DNA from: DATBSK01 sp964501785
Lineage (GTDB): Bacteria > Actinomycetota > Acidimicrobiia > IMCC26256 > PALSA-555
Direction of reading: 5' to 3'
DNA length: 64,000 bases
NCBI GenBank assembly: GCA_964501785.1
Contig: CAZCUD010000013.1
Coordinates: 51,949-115,948 of the forward strand
In this document: positions 26,240 to 34,860 of the stretch, piece by piece
How positions within the stretch are numbered: the stretch's first letter is position 1
How the letters are laid out: each line of letters starts with the position of its first letter
Program-made: the position numbers and the translations under genes
The notes under the pieces: generated by a model
Told to the model about the DNA's origin: nothing
What the model saw: only the letters and a program-made list of their open reading frames with translations
Databases searched by the model: none

Positions 26240-26728
26240 GTGGCGAAGAACCCCGACCCCACGCTGACCCTCGCGACGACCAAGGGCGTCGAGCGGACGC
26301 TCGACGACTGGACGACGATGTTCCAGCTCTGCCTCGTCGTGCTCCCCGGGCGCGCGGAGGCGAGCAGCTACCTCCCGATCGCGCGCCGCATCTTCGCGAC
26401 CTTCGGCGACTCCGACGCCACCTGTGCGTACCTCGTCGAGGGCAGCGCCGAGGTCGCGCGCCGCATCCTCGGCGAGGACGAGGCGCGTGAGGTCACGTTC
26501 GCCGATCCCGACGGCGCCGTCGTGAAGAGCCTCGGCCTCGAGCGCCTGCCCGCGTTCGTGCAGCTGCGCCAGGACACCAGCGTCGGCGCGGTCGCCGAGG
26601 GCTGGGACCCGAAGCTCTGGCAGCAGGCCGTGCGCGAGCTGGCGAAGGCGATGGCGTGGACGGTGCCGGAGGTCAGCGGCAAGGGCGACCCGCCCCGCGG
26701 CGCCGACTGGCCCGTGGCGGCTGCCTAG
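26240..26728 (+). CDS. Thioredoxin-fold-like protein without CxxC
   Basis: Protein of 162 residues. The pattern FADPDGAVVKSLGLERLPAFVQLRQD, with a cis-Pro-like LPAF, and the following helix WDPKLWQQAVRELAKA resemble a thioredoxin fold, but no CxxC is present (only two cysteines, at MFQLCLVV and ATCAYL). It therefore cannot be a standard disulfide reductase. GTG at 26240 lies 7 nt after TACCTT (leaderless), divergent from dienelactone hydrolase with only 30 bp between starts. Function unknown. Confidence 0.7.
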   Translation: MAKNPDPTLTLATTKGVERTLDDWTTMFQLCLVVLPGRAEASSYLPIARRIFATFGDSDATCAYLVEGSAEVARRILGEDEAREVTFADPDGAVVKSLGLERLPAFVQLRQDTSVGAVAEGWDPKLWQQAVRELAKAMAWTVPEVSGKGDPPRGADWPVAAA

Positions 26729-26859
26729 GCCCTCGGCGGCGCGACCCCGAGCCCCGGGGGCGCGATCCGCCGAGACCCCTGGCTCCGTATCCCTTCCTGA
26801 GCCCCGTCCCCGACCCGCCACGAGGCCCGAGCCCACGCCAGCACACCCCCTGACCTGCA

Positions 26860-26882
26860 CCGATGCCAAAGGCTGGCATCGG
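26860..26882 (+). terminator. Hairpin between the thioredoxin-fold gene and NlpC/P60 gene
   Basis: CCGATGCCA (26860-26868) pairs with TGGCATCGG (26874-26882) around AAGGC, with no T-tract. The 264-bp gap 26729-26992 holds this hairpin and, just after it, the box GTTGCCTAGGGT (26891-26902), a likely -10 region for the NlpC/P60 gene that resembles GTTGTCTAGAGT at 28259-28270 before its paralogue. I see nothing else in the gap. Confidence 0.5.
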
Positions 26883-26992
26883 GCGAACGAGTTGCCTAGG
26901 GTCGGGGGAACGCCCGTCCGTCGGTTCCCCCCGACGTCCGGGCCGCTTTCGTAGTGGACCCTGGCACCGCAGGCGAGGAAGCAGCTGCATCC

Positions 26993-28054
26993 ATGACTGG
27001 ACACTCCACGACCACGACTCCTCTCCGGAGACGCATCGTCGGCGCCGCGCTCGTCGCGGCGAGCCTCGCGGTGGTGATGGCACCGTCGGCGGGAGTGGCC
27101 CAGAGCTCCAGCAAGCAGCAGCAGGCCGCCGAGCTCACCGACCAGATCGAGGCGAGCGACGTCGAGCTCAGCGCGCTGGCCGAGAAGATGCACGTGGCCG
27201 AGGCCCGTCGGGACGAGGCGCACCAGACGGTCCTGGCAGCCGAGGAGCAGATCAAGGTCGCCAAGGCCGAGGTCTCTCGCATCATGGACCTCGTCCGGGC
27301 CAACCTCGCCTCCCTGTACCGCCGCAACATCGGTGGCGGCTCCCTCAACGAGATCGACTTCAGCGACACGACCGACCTGCTGAAGCGCAACCAGTACGCC
27401 GAGGCCCAGAACAGCCGCGACGACGAGCTGCTCGACCAGCTCGCGGCGGCCCAGGACGACCTCGCGGCCGAGAAGGCCGAGGCGTCTCAGGCCCGCGACG
27501 CTGCACAGGCCGAGACCGAGACCATCAACACCGCCAAGACGGCGCTCGAGGCGGCCCGGGCCGAGCAGCAGGCCCTGCTCGACAAGATCACCGGTGAGCT
27601 GGCCGCCGAGGTCGCAGCCGAGCGAGCCCGCCGCGAGCAGGCGGCGCAGGCGAAGTACTCCAACCCGAGCGGCCCGGTGAACTATCCCGACGTCGGCCCA
27701 CCCAACGGCAGCGCATCGCAGGCCATCGCGTTCGCGAAGGGCGTCCTGGGTGCGGGGTACTCGACGAACCCGCGCACCGGCCCGACGTACGACTGCTCGG
27801 GGCTGATCATCTCCGCCTGGGGTGCAGCCGGCGTCTCGCTGTCGGGCTCCTCCGGCTCGATGTACGCCAGCCTCCCGCACGTGCCGATGGACGCCATCCA
27901 GCCCGGTGACCTGATCTTCTGGGGCGCCGGCGGGAGCAGCCACGTGGCGCTCTACATCGGCGGCGGCACCATCATCGACGCGTCGAGCAGCCAGAACGCC
28001 GTGACCCAGCGCGGCATCTGGGGCAGCCCCATCGGAGCGGCTCGGGTCACCTGA
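26993..28054 (+). CDS. Secreted NlpC/P60 peptidoglycan endopeptidase (RipA-like) 1
   Basis: Predicted cell-wall hydrolase, 353 residues. A signal peptide (VGAALVAASLAVVMAPSAG) is followed by a long coiled coil (about 40-215), a short linker and an NlpC/P60 domain (about 235-353) with Cys in TYDCSGL, His in SSHVALYIGG and a third polar residue in the DASSS segment. It cleaves the D-iGlu-mDAP peptide bond in the RipA family; the coiled coil presumably recruits or restrains it as in FtsX-type regulation. ATG at 26993 was chosen over GTG at 26954. It is a paralogue of the next gene. Confidence 0.9.
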   Translation: MTGHSTTTTPLRRRIVGAALVAASLAVVMAPSAGVAQSSSKQQQAAELTDQIEASDVELSALAEKMHVAEARRDEAHQTVLAAEEQIKVAKAEVSRIMDLVRANLASLYRRNIGGGSLNEIDFSDTTDLLKRNQYAEAQNSRDDELLDQLAAAQDDLAAEKAEASQARDAAQAETETINTAKTALEAARAEQQALLDKITGELAAEVAAERARREQAAQAKYSNPSGPVNYPDVGPPNGSASQAIAFAKGVLGAGYSTNPRTGPTYDCSGLIISAWGAAGVSLSGSSGSMYASLPHVPMDAIQPGDLIFWGAGGSSHVALYIGGGTIIDASSSQNAVTQRGIWGSPIGAARVT

Positions 28055-28094
28055 CGCCCCCGGCGTCACCCCCAGCACCGTCTTCCCGTCGCCT

Positions 28095-28201
28095 CTCGGA
28101 GGCCCACGCGCCCCGATTCGGGCGCCCAGGGCCTCCAAGCGGCGTTCCTCGAGCTCGTCGGAGGCCCACGCGCCCCGATTCGGGCGCCCACAGCCTCCAA
28201 G
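28095..28201 (+). repeat. Two near-identical hairpin repeats in tandem
   Basis: Copy 1 (28095-28139) and copy 2 (28158-28201) share nearly all of 44 bp. Each folds into a hairpin with outer GGAGGC/GCCTCC and inner GCGCCC/GGGCGC around CGATTC. They sit just past the stop of NlpC/P60 gene 1 and probably act as a double terminator. The rest of the 28055-28350 gap holds the promoter-like GTTGTCTAGAGT (28259-28270) of the next gene. Confidence 0.7.
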
Positions 28202-28350
28202 GGCCCGGGAAACCCATGGGCGCGAGGGGTTGTGACGGGTGGTGACAAAGTGGCTGGTGTTGTCTAGAGTCTCTGGTCCGTCGGCGGAGCGGTCCGCCGG
28301 GCCGTTCCCCCGGCCCCCCGCAGCCCCGACCCCCAGGCACTCCCCTCGAC

Positions 28351-29466
28351 ATGACGCCATCACCTCCGATCGGTCGACGCCGCCTCACGGCCGCCACGAG
28401 CCTCGTGCTCGTCGTGGCGCCGCTGCTCGCGCTGGCGTCCGTGGCCACACCGGCCGGCGCCCAGCCCGCCGACGACCTTCGCGCCGAGGCCGCGGCGCGG
28501 CAGGACGAGATCGAGGCCAACGGCCGGCGCATCGGTGAGCTCGCCGAGCAGTTCAACGGGGCCCAGCTCCGACTCGAGCAGGCCCAGGCGACGATCGACG
28601 CCGCCCAGGCGCGCATCGACGCGGCCCGGGCCGAGGTCGAGCGCATCGAGCACCTCGTCGCGGTGCGCGCCGCGTCCGTCTACCGGAGCGCGGCCACGGG
28701 ACGCTCGCTCGACGAGATCGCGTACGACGACGCGCAGGATCTCCTGTCGCGCCGCCACTACGCCTCGAAGCAGGCCGGCCACGACGACGAGCTGCTCGCC
28801 GAGCTCGAGCGCGCGCAGGACGCCCTCGCCGCCGAGAAGGCGACCGCCGAGGCCGCGCGCACGCAGGCACTCGCCGAGCAGGAGCAGATCGAGGCCGCGC
28901 GTCGCGAGGTCGAGGCCGCCAACTCAGAGCAGCAGCGACTGCTCGACGGGATCTCGGGCGAGCTCGCTGCGCTCGTCGAGGAAGAAGAGCAGCGCCGCGA
29001 CGCCGAGAACGCTGCGGTAGCCCAGACGCTCTACACCGGCGGAGGCGGTGCGCCGGCCCCGGCCCCGCCTCCCCCCGGCGATGGCGGCGGAAACCCGTCA
29101 CCGCCGCCGGCGCCCGGCGCGGCCGCGGGCATCGCGATCGACTTCGCATACGCCCAGCTCGGGAAGCCCTACGTGTACGCGGCCTCTGGCCCCGACGCGT
29201 ACGACTGCTCCGGCCTCACCATGGCCGCCTACCGCGCGGCAGGCGTGTCGCTGCCCCATTACTCGGGTGCGCAGTACTCGATGCTTCCGAAGGTGCCGTT
29301 GAACGCGATGCAGCCGGGTGACCTCGTGTTCTGGGGACCGGGCGGGAGCAGCCACGTCGGGCTCTACATCGGCAACGGTCTGATGATCCACGCGCCGCAC
29401 ACCGGCGACGTGGTCAAGATCGCGGGCATCTATGGCTCCCCCGTCGGCGCGGCCCGACCCGGCTGA
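28351..29466 (+). CDS. Secreted NlpC/P60 peptidoglycan endopeptidase (RipA-like) 2
   Basis: Paralogue of the preceding gene, 371 residues with signal peptide (LVLVVAPLLALASVATPAGA), coiled coil about 38-220, a Pro/Gly-rich linker about 230-255 and an NlpC/P60 domain with AYDCSGL (catalytic Cys), SSHVGLYIGNG (His) and HAPHTGD (third His). Unlike copy 1 it has the usual His at the third position and a more flexible hinge. Probably acts in septal peptidoglycan cleavage or cell-wall remodelling. Confidence 0.92.
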   Translation: MTPSPPIGRRRLTAATSLVLVVAPLLALASVATPAGAQPADDLRAEAAARQDEIEANGRRIGELAEQFNGAQLRLEQAQATIDAAQARIDAARAEVERIEHLVAVRAASVYRSAATGRSLDEIAYDDAQDLLSRRHYASKQAGHDDELLAELERAQDALAAEKATAEAARTQALAEQEQIEAARREVEAANSEQQRLLDGISGELAALVEEEEQRRDAENAAVAQTLYTGGGGAPAPAPPPPGDGGGNPSPPPAPGAAAGIAIDFAYAQLGKPYVYAASGPDAYDCSGLTMAAYRAAGVSLPHYSGAQYSMLPKVPLNAMQPGDLVFWGPGGSSHVGLYIGNGLMIHAPHTGDVVKIAGIYGSPVGAARPG

Positions 29467-29487
29467 CCCGCGCGACCCCCACCACGC

Positions 29488-29530
29488 GTCGGCAGCGATA
29501 CCGCCCTCGGCGGTCGATTCGCCTGCCGAC
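29488..29530. terminator. Bidirectional hairpin between convergent genes
   Basis: GTCGGCAG (29488-29495) pairs with CTGCCGAC (29523-29530), with inner ACCGCC/GGCGGT. It lies between the NlpC/P60 stop (29466) and the convergent esterase-thioredoxin stop (29563). Confidence 0.6.
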
Positions 29531-29562
29531 CGATCGTCGGGTCGGGGGAGGCGCGGCCTTCG

Positions 29563-30579
29563 CTACGGGATGACGAGCATCCCGAGCTCGGCCTCGAGCT
29601 GCTGACGCGGCTTGGCGCCGAGGGCCGACCGCTCGAGGCGTCCGTTGCGGAACAGGCCGATCATCGGGATGCTCTGCACCTGGAACGCCTGCGCGAGCTG
29701 GGGCTCCTCGTCGATGTTCACCTTCACGACCTTGTAGGCGCCCTCGCGCATGGCTGCGATCTGCTCGACGATCGGTGAGACCTGGCGGCACGGCTGGCAC
29801 CACGGTGCCCAGAAGTCGACGATCACCGGCAGGTCGGCGCGCAGGACCTCCTGCTCGAACGCAGCCGTCGTGACCGGCTTGACCAGCGGCTCCTCGAACT
29901 TCTCGGGCATCTGCTCGCGTGGTCGCTCGCCCGCGCTGACCGCGAGCAGCCACTGGTGGGCGTCCTGCACGCTCGGCATCGAGACCTCGTGCCCCATCGG
30001 GTACTCGTGGTACGTGACGGGTGCCCCGTGCTCCTCCAGCGTGCGAGCGACGGCGCGCCCGCGGTCGATCGGGATCAGCGGGTCGTCGGTGCCGTGCTGC
30101 ACCAGCACCGGGATCGACGGGGCCACGTCCCAGTCGTAGTCGAGGCCCTCCACCTCGGCGAGGTACGGGCTCATCGCCAGGATGGCGGCCGGGTGCGGCC
30201 GGTCGCTCGCGCGCAGACCCAGGGCGAGGGCGAGCGCGCCGCCCTGGGAGAACCCCGCCACGACCGCCTCACGGCGATCCTTCCCGTGCTGCTCGCACAC
30301 CTCGTCGAGGAGGTCGTCGAGCTCCTGGAGCGAGGACATCAGCGTGACCTCGCTGCCCGCGGGCGACGCGACGCCCGACTGCGTGGCCGCGAGGTCGTAC
30401 CAGGCGAAGCCGGGTGGCGCGGCGACGGGACCGCGCGGCAGCACGGTCAGGAAGCGGCCCTCCGGATCGAGGTACGGCAGCAGACCACCGAGGTCGCGCT
30501 CGTCGGCGCCGTAGCCGTGCACGAGCAGCAGCACGCGCGCGGCTTGGGGCGTGCCGACGACGTTGTGGACGAGCGTCAT
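29563..30579 (-). CDS. Carboxylesterase-thioredoxin fusion
   Basis: Unusual fusion of 338 residues. The N-terminal part (about 1-215) is a YpfH/carboxylesterase-type alpha/beta hydrolase: HGYGADERDLGGL, nucleophile in AGFSQGGALA (Ser about 108), Asp in HGTDDPLIP and His in MGHEVSM. The C-terminal part (about 232-338) is thioredoxin: VIVDFWAPWCQPC with CQPC instead of CGPC, IDEEPQLAQAF and the cis-Pro VQSIPMIGLF. There is no signal peptide, so it should be cytoplasmic. ATG at 30579 with AAGGGG upstream. The two domains may act on one thioester or disulfide substrate; no precedent is known to me. Confidence 0.9.
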   Translation of the reverse strand: MTLVHNVVGTPQAARVLLLVHGYGADERDLGGLLPYLDPEGRFLTVLPRGPVAAPPGFAWYDLAATQSGVASPAGSEVTLMSSLQELDDLLDEVCEQHGKDRREAVVAGFSQGGALALALGLRASDRPHPAAILAMSPYLAEVEGLDYDWDVAPSIPVLVQHGTDDPLIPIDRGRAVARTLEEHGAPVTYHEYPMGHEVSMPSVQDAHQWLLAVSAGERPREQMPEKFEEPLVKPVTTAAFEQEVLRADLPVIVDFWAPWCQPCRQVSPIVEQIAAMREGAYKVVKVNIDEEPQLAQAFQVQSIPMIGLFRNGRLERSALGAKPRQQLEAELGMLVIP

Positions 30580-30628
30580 CGTGGAAATCCCCTTCGGAGC
30601 ACGGCACCGATGATGGCACGCTGGCCCG

Positions 30629-31201
30629 ATGTCGCTCGACGTGCCGCGGCTCCGGGACGACCTCATCGCGCTGCGCACCCCCGAGGAGCGCGACGTCGAC
30701 GCGATCACCGCGGCGTGCCAGGACCCCGACATCCCACGCTTCACCCGCGTCCCCTCGCCGTACACGCGCGCCGACGCGGAGCTGTACGTGGGTGTCGCCG
30801 CCGAGTCCCGGGCCGCCGGCACCGATCTGTCGTTCGTCGTCGTGGCGGCCGACGACGACGCGCGGCTGCTCGGATCGACGGGCGTCCACGGGATCGCGGA
30901 CGACCGCCACGTGGCCGAGATCGGCTACTGGATCGAGCGCTCGGCCCGCGGACGGGGGTTCGCCACGCGCGCCCTGCGGCTCCTGAGCCGGTGGGCCGTC
31001 GCCGAGCTCGGCGTCGCCCGCCTCGAGCTGATGGCCGCGGTCGAGAACGTCGCCTCGCAGCGCGTCGCCGAGCGGGCCGGGTTCACCCGAGAGGGCGTCC
31101 TGCGGTCGTACTTCTCGCACCGCTGCGGCCTGCGCGACGTGGTGATGTTCTCGCTGCTCCCGGGCGACCTGCGCGCCGACGAGACCGCTCGGTCTTCCTG
31201 A
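30629..31201 (+). CDS. GNAT N-acetyltransferase (RimJ/RimL-like)
   Basis: Acetyl-CoA-dependent N-acyltransferase of 190 residues. The RimJ/RimL-type layout is clear: RLRDDLIALRTPEERD at the start, EIGYWIERSARGRGFATRAL (acetyl-CoA pyrophosphate loop) and the ENVASQRVAERAGFTREG motif near the end. The substrate may be a ribosomal protein N-terminus or a small amine. Divergent from the esterase-thioredoxin gene. Confidence 0.9.
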   Translation: MSLDVPRLRDDLIALRTPEERDVDAITAACQDPDIPRFTRVPSPYTRADAELYVGVAAESRAAGTDLSFVVVAADDDARLLGSTGVHGIADDRHVAEIGYWIERSARGRGFATRALRLLSRWAVAELGVARLELMAAVENVASQRVAERAGFTREGVLRSYFSHRCGLRDVVMFSLLPGDLRADETARSS

Positions 31202-31239
31202 AGCACACCTGACGCGGATGTCAGGTACGTTGCCGACCC

Positions 31240-33234
31240 ATGCCGAGCCGCTGTGCACGTGTGAAGGCCTTGCTGGTGCTCGCGACGGGCATGGCGATCA
31301 CGATCCCGTTGACGACGTCCGAGACCGCGGTGGCGGGTGACCGGGGATCGGTGCGTGACGAGAGCGCGTGGCCGATGCATCCGATCGACGGGCGATGGCG
31401 GGGCGCCAACGCCCTCGGCCGGGCCGACGTCGACGGTGACGGCGTCGACGACTTCGCGACGAACTACGAGTTCGACCAGCGCTACGTCGTGTACCTGCAC
31501 CCGGGCGAGGCCGGCGACCCGACCCGGCCCTGGACGGCGGTCGACCTGATCCCGACGACGCTGCAGCCGGGCGTCGGGGTGGCGAGCGAGAGCGCCGCGC
31601 TGGGTGACCTCGACGGCGACGGCAACGTCGACCTCGTGGGCGCGCAGAGCGGCGACCCGCTGCCGATCATCGGCGACGAGCCCGGCCTGCGCATCTTCTG
31701 GGGACCGAGCGCAGATCGCGTCACCGACCCGTCGGCGTGGACGGATGCCGGTCGCATCACGGAGACGATCGATGCCGGCCACTACCACTGGGTGCTGCCC
31801 CACGACGTCGACGGCGACGGCGACCTCGACCTGCTCGTCGGCGGTCGGGTGCTCTACACGATGGAGGGCGACCCGACGGGGGTGCTGTGGATCGAGTCAC
31901 CCGACGACCCCGCGTCCCGCCGTGACCTCGCGCAGTGGCGCGTGCACGAGATCGACGGTGACCAGCTCAGCGGGCACCAAGCGCTCCCGACCGACGTCGA
32001 CGAGGACGGCGACGATGACGTCGTGCTCGTCAACGCCGACTTCGACACCCCGGACGAGCGCGAGGAGGTCGTCTGGTACGAGAACCCCGGCGACGACACC
32101 GAGGCGCAGCGGGGGGCCTGGCGGAAGCGGCGCATCCACGCCACGCCGGACTTCACCGTGAAGCCCCAGCTCGGCATCGGTGACCTCGACGACGACGGGC
32201 ACGTCGACCTGGTCACGCAGACGCCCGATCACCTCCTCGTGTTCCGCAAGTCGTCCGTCGATCCCGTCCGCTTCGAGACGATCGAGGTGCGCAAGGACCC
32301 CGTAGCGCGCTGGACGCCCCGGACGGTGCGCGTCGGCGACTTCGACGGCGACGGCCAGCTCGACGTCGTCGGGTTCCTGAGCCACGAGAACGCGAACGTG
32401 CCCATCGACAAGGCGTCGGTGTTCTGGATGGAGTACGACGGCGACCGGCCGACTGCGACCAACTGGGACACCCACGTGATCTCCTGGGGTCCGGGTCGGG
32501 CGATGGCAACCGCGTCGCTCGGGTCGAAGTGGGACCAGGCTCACGTCGTCGACGTCGACGACGACGGTGACCTCGACATCGTCGCGAACAACGAGGAGTG
32601 GTGGGTCGAGGACGACGGCGAGCTGATCCCCTACGACGATCCGGCGACGAATCCCGAGTCGGTGTCCGTCGTCTGGTTCGAGAACCGCCTCGACGAGCGA
32701 CCCCGCTCACACTGTCGGCCCGGCGACGACTGCACGATCGAGGCCGAAGCCTGGACCCGCGCGCTCGACGGCACCTGGCCCGAGCGTCCCGTTCCCGGTG
32801 CCGAGGGCAGCTCCGTGCAGGTGTTCAACGGACTGAGCTCGTCGCTCGAGTGCCGCCTGGCCCAGGTGCGGCGGGAAGAGTGCGCTCCGAACGACGACGG
32901 CGCGCTCACCTTCGCCGCGACCCGCGGTCTCGAGTACGACGTCTCCCCGGGCGCTGGCGAGTACTCGGTCTGGCTGCGGATGTTCGTGCCCGAGAGCTTC
33001 GGGAACGGCCTCGGTGCCGCGGAGTCGGACTCGGCGTGGCTCGAGCTCGGGGGCGAGCGCCAGGTCGTCGGCGATGGCACCCTGCCCGGCCAGTGGACCT
33101 GGGTGCAGGCGCCCGAGCGCGTACGGCTCGACGACGGGACCCAGACGCTGATGCTGCGCGCCCGCGAGCGGGGCCTGGCTGTCGATCGGATCCTCCTGAC
33201 CGCCGACCCAGCGAACGTGCCCGTCGATCCGTGA
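31240..33234 (+). CDS. Secreted FG-GAP/VCBS beta-propeller protein
   Basis: Exported protein of 664 residues. After a signal peptide (LVLATGMAITIPLTTSETAVAG) come at least six FG-GAP calcium-binding repeats of the form DxDGDGxxDxx (for example DVDGDGVDDF, DLDGDGNVDLV, DVDGDGDLDLL, DLDDDGHVDLV, DFDGDGQLDVV, DVDDDGDLDIV), giving a beta-propeller to about residue 470. The C-terminal 170 residues (EAEAWTRALDGTW to the end) look like a carbohydrate-binding-type beta-sandwich. ATG lies 8 nt after TACGTT. Probable Ca-dependent binding to polysaccharide or surface; no enzyme site recognised. Confidence 0.82.
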   Translation: MPSRCARVKALLVLATGMAITIPLTTSETAVAGDRGSVRDESAWPMHPIDGRWRGANALGRADVDGDGVDDFATNYEFDQRYVVYLHPGEAGDPTRPWTAVDLIPTTLQPGVGVASESAALGDLDGDGNVDLVGAQSGDPLPIIGDEPGLRIFWGPSADRVTDPSAWTDAGRITETIDAGHYHWVLPHDVDGDGDLDLLVGGRVLYTMEGDPTGVLWIESPDDPASRRDLAQWRVHEIDGDQLSGHQALPTDVDEDGDDDVVLVNADFDTPDEREEVVWYENPGDDTEAQRGAWRKRRIHATPDFTVKPQLGIGDLDDDGHVDLVTQTPDHLLVFRKSSVDPVRFETIEVRKDPVARWTPRTVRVGDFDGDGQLDVVGFLSHENANVPIDKASVFWMEYDGDRPTATNWDTHVISWGPGRAMATASLGSKWDQAHVVDVDDDGDLDIVANNEEWWVEDDGELIPYDDPATNPESVSVVWFENRLDERPRSHCRPGDDCTIEAEAWTRALDGTWPERPVPGAEGSSVQVFNGLSSSLECRLAQVRREECAPNDDGALTFAATRGLEYDVSPGAGEYSVWLRMFVPESFGNGLGAAESDSAWLELGGERQVVGDGTLPGQWTWVQAPERVRLDDGTQTLMLRARERGLAVDRILLTADPANVPVDP

Positions 33235-33246
33235 CAGGCTGACCCC

Positions 33247-34287
33247 ATGCGACTGGGGATCAACTTCGGGTACCAGGATTGGGGCTCCGGCCTCGCGGGG
33301 GCGGTCGAGATGGCCCGGGAGGCCGACCGGCTCGGCTTCTCGTCGGGCTGGACCGCCGAGGCCTACGGCACCGACTGCATCACGCCGCTCACCTGGTTGA
33401 TGGCGAGCACCGAGACGATGTCGTGGGGCACCGCCATCATGCAGATGCCGGCGCGCACGCCCGCGATGACCGCGATGACCGCGGCGACGCTCGACCTGAT
33501 GAGCGGTGGACGCTTCCTGCTCGGCATCGGCGCGTCGGGACCCCAGGTCGCGGAGGGCTGGCACGGCCAGGCCTACGGCAAGCCGCTGGTCCGCGCCCGC
33601 GAGTACGTGTCGATCGTGCGGGAGATCCTGCGCCGCGAGGCGCCGCTCGAGCACCACGGCGAGCACTACGACATCCCCTACACCGGGCCCGGCGCGACCG
33701 GCCTCGGCAAGCCGCTGAAGATCATCGTCCATCCGCGACGGGCCGACATCCCGGTGTACCTCGCCGCGATCGGGCCCAAGAACGTGCAGCTCGCGGCGGA
33801 GATCGCCGACGGCTGGCTGCCGATCTTCTTCGCACCCGAGCGGCTGCGCGACACCTACGGCGAGTCGCTCGACGCCGGGTTCGCGAAGGCCGGGGGCGAC
33901 AAGAGCCTGGCGACGTTCGACGTGGCGCCGACCGTCACCGTCATCGTCGGCGACGACGTCGACTCGCTGCGCCAGATGATCAAGCCGATGGTCGCCCTCT
34001 ACGTGGGCGGGATGGGCGCCCGGGGCAAGAACTTCTACAACGACCTGGCCTGCCGCTACGGCTACGAAGCCGCGGCGAAGGAGATCCAGGACCTCTACCT
34101 CGACGGGAAGAAGGCGGAGGCGACCGCGGCGGTCCCCGACGAGCTGATCGACGAGGTCGCGCTCGTCGGTCCCCGCGAGCGGATCGCCGATCGGCTCGGG
34201 GCGTGGGAGGAGTCGGGCATCACCACGATGATCGTGGGCGCGGCCCAGCCCGAGGCGCTCCGGACCATGGCCGAGCTCGTCCTCTAG
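33247..34287 (+). CDS. F420-dependent LLM class oxidoreductase
   Basis: Luciferase-like oxidoreductase of 346 residues in the F420-dependent branch (methylene-H4MPT reductase/Fgd-like): [15 protein letters not shown], the cis-peptide region [23 protein letters not shown] and [17 protein letters not shown]. Reaction partner unknown; hydride transfer with F420 is inferred from the family. Its TAG is followed directly by the CCAAACC box of the next promoter. Confidence 0.88.
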   Translation: MRLGINFGYQDWGSGLAGAVEMAREADRLGFSSGWTAEAYGTDCITPLTWLMASTETMSWGTAIMQMPARTPAMTAMTAATLDLMSGGRFLLGIGASGPQVAEGWHGQAYGKPLVRAREYVSIVREILRREAPLEHHGEHYDIPYTGPGATGLGKPLKIIVHPRRADIPVYLAAIGPKNVQLAAEIADGWLPIFFAPERLRDTYGESLDAGFAKAGGDKSLATFDVAPTVTVIVGDDVDSLRQMIKPMVALYVGGMGARGKNFYNDLACRYGYEAAAKEIQDLYLDGKKAEATAAVPDELIDEVALVGPRERIADRLGAWEESGITTMIVGAAQPEALRTMAELVL

Positions 34288-34317
34288 CCAAACCTCCGTG
34301 CGCCCCGCGGCGTGTCC
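34288..34317 (+). promoter_or_regulatory. ECF-type promoter P1 (sigma gene, autoregulatory)
   Basis: CCAAACC (34288-34294), 16-nt spacer, CGTGTCC (34311-34317), starting just after the TAG of the LLM gene. Both elements and the spacer length are identical to those at 35354-35383. The boxes resemble the general ECF pattern (AAC-type -35, CGTnTC-type -10). Expected start of transcription is near 34323-34327, at or next to the ATG, so the sigma mRNA is probably leaderless. Confidence 0.7.
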
Positions 34318-34326
34318 CTCGTGACG

Positions 34327-34860
34327 ATGGGGATCCCGACCGGGAGGAGCACCGCCGATGCATCGCCGCGGCCGCCCCGCGCGGCCGACTTCGACGCGGT
34401 CTTCCGCGAGCACTTCGAGCGCATGGTCCGCTCGCTCGCCGTCGCGTGCGGTGATCGCGAGGCCTCGGCCGACGCCGTGCAGGACGCCTTCACCCGCGCG
34501 TACGCGCGCTGGCGGCGCGTGTCGCGCTACGACGACCCGGCGGGATGGGTCCGGCACGTGGCGCTCAACCGCCTGCGCGACCACTTCCGTCGCGCCGAGC
34601 GGGGACGCCGCGCCGTCGATCGCCTCGCCGGACGCGAGCAGCTCACGGTCGACCCACCCGAACCACCGGCGGAGGACTCGGGGCTGCTCGACGCGGTCGC
34701 CGCGCTCCCACGCCAGCAGCGCATCGCGGCGGCCCTGTTCTACGTCGAGCAGCTCTCGGTGCAGGAGGTCGCGGACTCGATGGGCCTCTCGACCGGTGCG
34801 GTCAAGTACCACCTGCACGCGGCGCGCGCCGCGCTGCGCGATCGGGTGACGGCACCATGA
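34327..34860 (+). CDS. ECF-family RNA polymerase sigma factor
   Basis: Sigma-70 family ECF factor of 177 residues (SigE/SigM-like). Region 2 spans about 20-85 (FDAVFREHFERMVRSLAV, DAVQDAFTRAYARW, DPAGWVRHVALNRLRD) and region 4 about 115-175 (LPRQQRIAAALFYVEQLS, VADSMGLSTGAVKYHLHAAR). GTG at 34312 falls inside the -10 box, so ATG at 34327 is the more likely start. The gene overlaps the next by ATGA. The matching promoter before it implies autoregulation. Confidence 0.92.
   Translation: MGIPTGRSTADASPRPPRAADFDAVFREHFERMVRSLAVACGDREASADAVQDAFTRAYARWRRVSRYDDPAGWVRHVALNRLRDHFRRAERGRRAVDRLAGREQLTVDPPEPPAEDSGLLDAVAALPRQQRIAAALFYVEQLSVQEVADSMGLSTGAVKYHLHAARAALRDRVTAP

Noticed and set aside
26740..26992. 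c-di-AMP (ydaO-type) riboswitch before the NlpC/P60 gene
   Set aside because: Such riboswitches often precede cell-wall hydrolase genes in actinobacteria, but the conserved GGGG-type core segments are not recognisable; only a small hairpin and a -10-like box are seen.
28095..28201. CRISPR-like repeat pair
   Set aside because: Only two copies, each self-complementary, adjacent to a stop codon, with a spacer of 18 bp and no cas genes: terminators fit better.
25514..28363. Very long open frame on the minus strand through the dienelactone hydrolase gene and beyond
   Set aside because: Only the first 231 codons (from ATG at 26209) match a family; the rest is antisense to the NlpC/P60 gene and has the Arg/Gly-rich look of GC-driven shadow frames.
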